Source: a bacterium
GTDB lineage: Bacteria; Ratteibacteria; UBA8468; B48-G9; DTJG01
NCBI GenBank assembly: GCA_026418655.1
Contig: JAOAAW010000001.1
Coordinates: 1 to 6,936, forward strand
DNA: 6,936 nt
Direction: 5' to 3'
Below, piece by piece: positions 1-4,718 of the stretch (positions are counted from its first letter, which is position 1; each line of letters starts with the position of its first letter). A program made the position numbers and the translations under genes. The notes below the pieces were generated by a model, which ran no database searches, had not been told where the DNA came from, and saw nothing but the letters and a program-made list of their open reading frames with translations.

Positions 1-1
1 G

Positions 2-406
2 CCCAATTCTGCTGCAATAGGTTCTAAGGTGGCTGCGACTTTATACAAGATGAACATCATTGCTTCAAACATTGAGGACTTTAGAGAAAATGTTACGAGA
101 TTTTTGGTTATAGGGAAAACCGACTCGCCACCCAGTGGTGATGATAAAACATCAATCATGTTTTCAGTAAAGGACAGAGTAGGGGCACTTCACGATATGC
201 TCCTGCCTTTCAAAAAGTTTGGCATTAATCTGACACGTATTGAATCCAGACCAACAAAGAGAAAAGCGTGGGAATATATTTTTTTCATAGATTTTACGGG
301 TCATAAAACCGATGTAAATGTTTGCAAAGCGCTAAAAGAACTTGAAAAAGGTTGTATATTTATGAAAATTCTTGGTTCATATCCTAGGGGAGAAATAAAT
401 GGTTGA
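2..406 (+). CDS. pheA: Prephenate dehydratase, C-terminal part (5' end outside window)
   Basis: Prephenate dehydratase converts prephenate to phenylpyruvate in phenylalanine synthesis, in the cytoplasm. The reading frame is open from base 2, so the gene begins upstream; 134 residues are visible. The opening residues PNSAAIGSK followed by VAATLY match the end of the catalytic domain, where family members read AAIGS-x-xAAxxY. The stretch NVTRFLVIG (TRF at 95-103) contains the family's catalytic Thr. An ACT domain follows, with GALH at 182-193 and ESRP at 242-253, the pair of motifs that bind phenylalanine for feedback inhibition in this family. An internal GTG at 29 is not a credible start, because the family similarity runs through it. 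Whether a chorismate mutase domain is fused at the N-terminus cannot be seen. The stop overlaps the aroF start by 8 bases, so the two are probably translationally coupled. Confidence 0.95.
   Translation, partial: PNSAAIGSKVAATLYKMNIIASNIEDFRENVTRFLVIGKTDSPPSGDDKTSIMFSVKDRVGALHDMLLPFKKFGINLTRIESRPTKRKAWEYIFFIDFTGHKTDVNVCKALKELEKGCIFMKILGSYPRGEING
386..393 (+). promoter_or_regulatory. Ribosome binding site of aroF
   Basis: AGGGGAGA lies 5 bases before the ATG at 399, inside the last codons of pheA. It supports the ATG at 399 as the aroF start, rather than the in-frame ATG at residue 7, and supports coupled translation of the two genes. Confidence 0.75.
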
Positions 407-1421
407 TATTATTATAATGAACAGAGATACATCAGAAGAAAATATTAATGCGGTTATACAAAAGGTTAAAACACTCGGATACGATGTAATTGTTGCTAAA
501 GGTACAGAAAAAATTATTATTGGAATTATAGGCGACACAAGAGAATTATCAGAAGAAATATTTATTTCAATGCCAGGGGTTGTTGAGACTATAGGTATTC
601 TTAAAGGATATAAGCTTGTCAGCAGGGAATTTAAATCAGAGGATACGTCAATTTCTGTGGATAACGTTAAAATAGACAGTAACCATATTGTTGTTATTGC
701 AGGTCCATGTTCTGTCGAAAGCAGAGAACAAATGTTTAAGACAGCGTCTTTCATAAAAGATTGTGGCGCAAGAATTTTACGTGGAGGCGCGTATAAGCCG
801 AGAACTTCCCCCTATAGTTTTTCGGGGCTTAGAGAAGAAGGACTTGAAATACTGAAATATATAAAGAAAAGCGTTGGTATTCCAGTAATTACCGAGGTTC
901 TTGCTCCGGAAGATATTGAAATGGTTGGTGAAGTCGCGGATATATTGCAGATAGGTGCAAGGAATATGTATAACTATCCACTCCTTGAAGCCGCAGGTAA
1001 ATCTGGAAGGCCTGTTATGTTGAAAAGAGGATTTCAGGCAACAATTAGTGAGCTTTTAAGTTGTGCCGAATACATTTTGAAGGAAGGAAATTCTAATGTT
1101 ATTCTATGCGAGCGAGGTATAAGAACATTTGATACACAATTCACAAGAAATTGTCTTGATTTAAATGCAGTACCTGTTCTGAAAAAGGAAACACATCTTC
1201 CTGTTTTTGTTGACCCGAGCCATGGTACCGGGAAGCGTGATCTTGTTATTCCAATGTCAAAAGCTGCTATTGCCGCGGGAACAGATGGATTGATAATAGA
1301 AGTTCATCCAGAACCAGAGAAAGCATTATCTGATGGGTTCCAATCCCTGACTTTTGATCTCTTTAAAGAGCTTATGAAAGAAATCAGGCCTTTTGCCACA
1401 CTTGCTGGAAAATCTATTTAA
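399..1421 (+). CDS. aroF: 3-deoxy-7-phosphoheptulonate (DAHP) synthase, type I-beta with N-terminal regulatory domain
   Basis: This enzyme condenses phosphoenolpyruvate with erythrose 4-phosphate to DAHP, the first step of the shikimate pathway. At 340 residues it has the length of the Thermotoga-type enzyme (about 338). Residues 1-70 form the ferredoxin-like (ACT-like) domain that in Thermotoga mediates tyrosine/phenylalanine inhibition, and YKLVSREF (71-78) is the linker to the barrel. Catalytic barrel motifs are GPCSVES (102-108), LRGGAYKPRTSPYSF (127-141), QIGARN (184-189), LKRGF (208-212), CERGIRTF (237-244), VDPSHGTGKRD (271-281) and EVHPEPEKALSDG (301-313). Expected metal ligands are Cys104, His275, Glu301 and Asp312, all present. 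The extra N-terminal domain and lack of a chorismate mutase fusion distinguish it from the plain I-alpha and AroG/AroA(G) types. The gene overlaps pheA and is probably regulated by end products. KdsA is excluded by the regulatory domain and the overall match. Confidence 0.96.
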   Translation: MVDIIIMNRDTSEENINAVIQKVKTLGYDVIVAKGTEKIIIGIIGDTRELSEEIFISMPGVVETIGILKGYKLVSREFKSEDTSISVDNVKIDSNHIVVIAGPCSVESREQMFKTASFIKDCGARILRGGAYKPRTSPYSFSGLREEGLEILKYIKKSVGIPVITEVLAPEDIEMVGEVADILQIGARNMYNYPLLEAAGKSGRPVMLKRGFQATISELLSCAEYILKEGNSNVILCERGIRTFDTQFTRNCLDLNAVPVLKKETHLPVFVDPSHGTGKRDLVIPMSKAAIAAGTDGLIIEVHPEPEKALSDGFQSLTFDLFKELMKEIRPFATLAGKSI

Positions 1422-1426
1422 AACAC

Positions 1427-1431
1427 AAGGA
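1427..1431 (+). promoter_or_regulatory. Ribosome binding site of the glycoside-hydrolase-like gene
   Basis: AAGGA lies 8 bases before the ATG at 1440, in the 18-base gap after aroF. It supports that start. The gap has no hairpin or T-run that would end transcription, so readthrough from aroF is likely. Confidence 0.6.
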
Positions 1432-1439
1432 TTTAAAAA

Positions 1440-2609
1440 ATGAATTTGATTGAGAAATGGAAGTTGCTTGTTGATGAATGTGTAAATCCAGCCGAATATC
1501 CATTTCCCGGTGAATGGATATCATTAGGAAAAGGATATCCTGTGAGGGGGATTGGTGGATGGGAGACCCCCATAATTGCTCATGAAATTGCAGAATATGA
1601 CGTTGAAAGGGCAAAGCATTTAATGGTTCTGTATATTAATTGTTGTTTAAGAGAAGATGGTATGTTGGCTGCCAGGGTTATTGCAAAATCTGACCCTATT
1701 TATGAATTAACAGAAAAAGGTAGAATCTACAGATACAGTCATTCGCCAATTTGGTTATTTGTAGCAAAGAAGATTCTTGATAAAAAATGGGATGAAAAAT
1801 TTGCTTTATTCTGTTTGGAATCCGGTTTAAAAAATTTGAAATGGTGGGAAGAAAACAGAAAGGATAGGATAGGACTTTTCTGGTATATGGATAGTTTTCC
1901 TGATGAAAAGGATTCTCCGGAGTCAGGTTATGAAAATTCCCCACGCTGGGATTTTACAGAACTTGGACCGTTTCCCTGCATTGACCTCAGTTGTCAGATA
2001 CTTTTTTATCTGGAAAACTTGATTTTTCTTGCAGTGACTCTTAATAAACGTGATGTGGAGATTAAACTAAAAGTTTCTCATGATGAATTAAAACGTATTA
2101 TGCTTCGATATTTCTGGGATGAAATTACAGGTATATTCTGTGATTATGAACTAACTGGTATAAATACAAAGAAAACAACTGCATCGTTCTGGTCGATTGT
2201 AAGTGGACTTGCTTTGGATGAGGATATTGAAAGAATGGTTCCTTTGCTGCAGGATTCTTCAGAATTCGGTGCACCTATGGGATTGCCTGCTGTTTCACTT
2301 TCAGAACCTAAATTTGAACTTGATTCATGGCGAGGTTGTTTATTTCCTTCAGAAGTTTTCTGGATTTCTTTAGGCCTTCAAAGATATAAGCTTTATGATA
2401 TTGCTGCGAGCATCGCCCAAAAATGTCTCGAAAATATATCTAGAGTTTATAAAAATACAGGTAGGTTCTGGGAATTTTATAATCCATTAAATGGAGACAT
2501 TTCAAGGTTGAAAAGAAAAAAAACCTCTAATGGGCCGTTTCCTGACTGTCTTGGTTCAGTTCCTGTGATAAGTCTTGAAAAAATTATAGCAGGAGAAAAA
2601 ATATGTTAA
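1440..2609 (+). CDS. Putative (alpha/alpha)6-barrel glycoside hydrolase, GH63/GH37/MGH1-like
   Basis: A 389-residue protein without signal peptide or membrane segment, so probably cytoplasmic. It resembles the single-domain barrel shared by trehalase (GH37), GH63 glucosidases and bacterial mannosylglycerate hydrolase (about 420 residues). Supporting motifs are GKGYPVRGIGGWETP (30-44, the usual W-D-T entry loop), ESGYENSPRWD (161-171, matching the ESGxDNSPRWD-type active-site loop), FPCIDL (178-183), SWRGCLFPS (297-304, matching the family W-R-G-P-x-W-P) and GRFWEFYNP (341-349), in which Glu345 fits the family catalytic base. At the place where relatives usually carry the general acid Asp, this protein has Glu165; Glu42 also replaces a usual Asp. 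The helix-turn pattern SLGLQRY...IAASIAQKCLENI (310-333) is typical of the barrel. The substrate is unknown; trehalose-, glucoside- or mannosylglycerate-like compounds are all possible. It starts 18 bases after aroF and overlaps the next gene by 7, so it appears to be part of the same operon. Activity is not certain given the substitutions. Confidence 0.75.
   Translation: MNLIEKWKLLVDECVNPAEYPFPGEWISLGKGYPVRGIGGWETPIIAHEIAEYDVERAKHLMVLYINCCLREDGMLAARVIAKSDPIYELTEKGRIYRYSHSPIWLFVAKKILDKKWDEKFALFCLESGLKNLKWWEENRKDRIGLFWYMDSFPDEKDSPESGYENSPRWDFTELGPFPCIDLSCQILFYLENLIFLAVTLNKRDVEIKLKVSHDELKRIMLRYFWDEITGIFCDYELTGINTKKTTASFWSIVSGLALDEDIERMVPLLQDSSEFGAPMGLPAVSLSEPKFELDSWRGCLFPSEVFWISLGLQRYKLYDIAASIAQKCLENISRVYKNTGRFWEFYNPLNGDISRLKRKKTSNGPFPDCLGSVPVISLEKIIAGEKIC
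2591..2596 (+). promoter_or_regulatory. Ribosome binding site of the iron-type alcohol dehydrogenase gene
   Basis: AGGAGA lies 6 bases before the ATG at 2603, inside the last codons of the preceding gene. It fixes the start and creates the overlap ATGTTAA, in which the start of one gene and the stop of the other share 7 bases. Confidence 0.75.
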
Positions 2610-3718
2610 GAAAAATTAAATTTTTTCTACCAGCAAGAGTGGTATTTGGACGAGGAAGTATTGAGGAATTTCTCCCCTACGTGCGGTCTATAGGGAAAAA
2701 GCCATTAGTAACAACAGGCAGGAGATTTGCCAGAGAGTCGGGATTACTTGACACGATCTGTAAATTACTAAAAAGCCTTGATATCAATTTTAGAATCTTT
2801 GAAGGTGTGTCTCCTGAACCCACAGTTGATGATTGTATAAAGGTTGCAAATGCTGGGAAAAATTTCAATGCGGACGTTATAGTTGCTTTAGGTGGGGGGA
2901 GTGTTATTGATGTTAGTAAAGCGGCAGCAGTTTTGATTAGAAACCCAGGTGATATGCAAGATTATTTTGGAGAAGAGAGATTCTCTTCCGAACCTTTACC
3001 CGTTGTGGCTATACCAACTACTTGTGGTAGTGGCAGTGAAGTCACAAGATATGCTGTTATAATTGATCCACAAGCAAATACAAAAAGAACAGTTTCCTCT
3101 GAACGGATTATTCCTAAACTTGCCATTCTTGATCCTTTGGTTCTTGAAACCTTACCATCTTCGCTTATGGCAGGCACAGCTATGGATGGGCTATGTCATG
3201 CCATAGAAGGATTTTTGTCCAATAAAGCCAATCATCTTACAAAAATATTTTCAAGAGAATCTATCAACCTAATAATGGATAATATTATTGGAGCAGTAAC
3301 GGATAGAATTTTCGAAAAGATTGAGATGGTTTTTTTGGGTTCCCTCTATGCTGGTTTTGTTATTAATCATACTGGGACGATTTTTATTCATGGTATGGCT
3401 TATGGTCTTGCGATAAAGTATGGTATACATCATGGTACTGCAAATGCTTTATGTTTACCCTATGCTCTGAAATTTTTAAAAGAACATGGATATTCAAACG
3501 AAATAGAGGAAATTGAAAGAATTTTGGAAATAGATAAACTTTTTGATTTGTATAAAAAAATAGGCATTCCTTCAAATTTGAATAAGATTGGAATTACAAA
3601 AAATGATGTTTTTATACTTTCCGAAATGGCAGTAAAAGGATGTGAACGATCATTTAGAAACATGAAGACAACTTTTGACAGAGATGATTTTGTAAAAATT
3701 TTCTCAAGTATGTTATGA
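2603..3718 (+). CDS. Iron-containing alcohol dehydrogenase family protein
   Basis: An NAD(P)-dependent alcohol/aldehyde oxidoreductase of the iron-dependent family (FucO/DhaT/AdhB type), 371 residues against a usual 380-390. The N-terminal Rossmann-like domain has the opening strand FFLPARVVFGRGS (7-19) and the dinucleotide motif GGGSVIDVSKAAA (97-109), followed by AIPTTCGSGSEVTRYAVI (136-153). The helical C-terminal domain carries the expected metal ligands Asp195 and His199 (D-x-x-CHAIEGF), His263 (HGMAYGL) and His277 (HHGTANAL), which coincide with FucO numbering. All four are present, so iron or another divalent metal should bind. The second His of the usual HxMAH motif is Tyr267 here. 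Dehydroquinate synthase, a superfamily relative that would suit the aromatic context, is unlikely because the motifs are those of the alcohol dehydrogenase branch. The physiological substrate cannot be read from the sequence. Its start overlaps the glycosidase-like gene, which argues for joint expression. Confidence 0.9.
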   Translation: MLRKIKFFLPARVVFGRGSIEEFLPYVRSIGKKPLVTTGRRFARESGLLDTICKLLKSLDINFRIFEGVSPEPTVDDCIKVANAGKNFNADVIVALGGGSVIDVSKAAAVLIRNPGDMQDYFGEERFSSEPLPVVAIPTTCGSGSEVTRYAVIIDPQANTKRTVSSERIIPKLAILDPLVLETLPSSLMAGTAMDGLCHAIEGFLSNKANHLTKIFSRESINLIMDNIIGAVTDRIFEKIEMVFLGSLYAGFVINHTGTIFIHGMAYGLAIKYGIHHGTANALCLPYALKFLKEHGYSNEIEEIERILEIDKLFDLYKKIGIPSNLNKIGITKNDVFILSEMAVKGCERSFRNMKTTFDRDDFVKIFSSML

Positions 3719-3743
3719 AGTTACGAACTTAATAATTTCATAT

Positions 3744-4676
3744 ATGCTTATCCAGAATATTGATACTTTCAGAAAGAAAGATAGTTTTTCATGTGTTATT
3801 GGGATAGGAAAATTTGATGGTTTTCACATTGCTCACCAAAGAATTATTAAAAATATATTGAGAATTTCAAGTGAGATTAAATCTACTCCAGCTGTTTTTA
3901 CGATTAGGAATTATCCATCGGTTTACGTGTTGACGGAGTGGGATCAAAAAATTAAGATGTTCAAAAACAGTGGAATTAAGCTTTGTTTATGGGCAGATTT
4001 TAACAATATATCCAGGATGTCTCATATGGAATTTCTTGAAAGGTTATATTCTGTCTCCAATTTTAAGGTTATCTGTGTAGGTGCCAACTTCAGATTTGGT
4101 CATAATCGTCTCGGAAACATTGCTTTTGTTAGGCAATGGGCAAGAAAAAAGGGTATATCTGTTCATGTTGTAAAGCCTGTAATTTTTGATGGAGAGGTTG
4201 TTAGTAGTACCCGGATAAAGAAATTGATTTTAGAGTCGGAGTTTATAAAGGCGAAGAAAATGCTTGGAAGGTGGTATGTTATCGAAGGAGTTTGCATACA
4301 AGGGCATGGAATGGGCAGAAAAATAGGATTTCCAACGATAAATCTTGAGCTAAAAAATAAAAATATTCCTCTTGCGCATGGTATATATGCCTGTATTGCA
4401 AAAGAGAAAGATAAACTTTATAAGGCTGTTTTGTTTTATGGAAGATCCAGTACTTTTGGTTTACCTGTTTCATTTGAGATACATATTTTGGATTCAAAAT
4501 TGAACAATGCGAGTGGTAGAACTTTTTCTGTTATTCCAGTAAAAAGGATTAGAAATGTTAGAAAATTTAAAAGTGTTTGCGGGCTTGCAAAAAGAATAAA
4601 AATGGATATAATAGAAGCGAGTGAACTTTTGGGGTCGCTTAACTTGACTAAATTTTTAAAAAATTGTAGTATTTGA
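3744..4676 (+). CDS. ribF: Bifunctional riboflavin kinase / FAD synthetase
   Basis: RibF phosphorylates riboflavin to FMN and adenylylates FMN to FAD, in the cytoplasm. The 310 residues match the usual bacterial length (about 310-320). The N-terminal FMN adenylyltransferase domain has GKFDGFHIAH (22-31, variant of GxFDGxHxGH), VGANFRFGHNRLG (112-124) and VSSTRIK (153-159, the SSTxIR motif). The C-terminal kinase domain has GHGMGRKIGFPTINL (187-201) with Thr198 and Asn200 of the PTxN motif, HGIYAC (212-217) and FEIHILD (244-250) with the likely catalytic Glu245. Both domains are therefore present, although two motifs are divergent: Ala30 stands where Gly is usual, and GRSSTFG (233-239) replaces the common GxRPTFG. 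No Shine-Dalgarno is visible upstream; the ATG at 3744 is chosen because it is the only ATG placed correctly before the GKFDG motif. It begins 25 bases after the alcohol dehydrogenase stop and could be read from the same transcript. Confidence 0.93.
   Translation: MLIQNIDTFRKKDSFSCVIGIGKFDGFHIAHQRIIKNILRISSEIKSTPAVFTIRNYPSVYVLTEWDQKIKMFKNSGIKLCLWADFNNISRMSHMEFLERLYSVSNFKVICVGANFRFGHNRLGNIAFVRQWARKKGISVHVVKPVIFDGEVVSSTRIKKLILESEFIKAKKMLGRWYVIEGVCIQGHGMGRKIGFPTINLELKNKNIPLAHGIYACIAKEKDKLYKAVLFYGRSSTFGLPVSFEIHILDSKLNNASGRTFSVIPVKRIRNVRKFKSVCGLAKRIKMDIIEASELLGSLNLTKFLKNCSI
4644..4672 (+). promoter_or_regulatory. Predicted sigma70-type promoter for ppdK
   Basis: TTGACT (4644-4649) and TAGTAT (4667-4672) are separated by exactly 17 bases; they match the -35 and -10 consensus at 5 of 6 and 4 of 6 positions. 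Transcription would begin near 4679-4680, leaving a leader of about 40 bases before the ppdK ATG. The element overlaps the last codons and stop of ribF. Chance matches are common in AT-rich DNA, so this is a prediction only. Confidence 0.45.
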
Positions 4677-4700
4677 TGCCCTACCGCAGGAAAGTTTATC

Positions 4701-4710
4701 AAAGGAGGGG
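4701..4710 (+). promoter_or_regulatory. Strong ribosome binding site of ppdK
   Basis: AAAGGAGGGG is close to a perfect complement of the 16S rRNA 3' end, with the GGAGG core about 11 bases before the ATG at 4719. It is the strongest such site in the window, consistent with an abundant enzyme. Confidence 0.75.
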
Positions 4711-4718
4711 AGAGAAAA

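Noticed and set aside
377..754. 125-codon open frame on the - strand across the pheA-aroF junction
   Set aside because: It is antisense to the clearly recognisable ends of PheA and the AroF regulatory domain and has no motif of its own.
2516..2523. Run of eight A in the glycosidase-like gene as a possible frameshift or sequencing error
   Set aside because: The frame after the run still encodes a plausible family C-terminus (GPFPDCLGSVPVISLE) and ends in a clean overlap with the next gene, so no shift is needed.
3675..3714. Perfect TTGACA (3675-3680) upstream of ribF as a promoter
   Set aside because: No acceptable -10 hexamer lies 16-18 bases downstream; the sequence there is AATTTTC. The hexamer is also coding sequence of the dehydrogenase.
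2603..3718. Dehydrogenase gene as a 3-dehydroquinate synthase (aroB) completing the shikimate set
   Set aside because: The metal-binding pattern D-x3-H, HGMAY and HHGTANAL and the TTCGSGSE motif belong to the iron alcohol dehydrogenase branch; the typical dehydroquinate synthase motifs are not seen.
3718..3730. AAGTT-ACG-AACTT inverted repeat as a terminator between the dehydrogenase gene and ribF
   Set aside because: The stem is only 5 mostly A-T pairs with a 3-base loop and no following T-run, so it is too weak to stop transcription.
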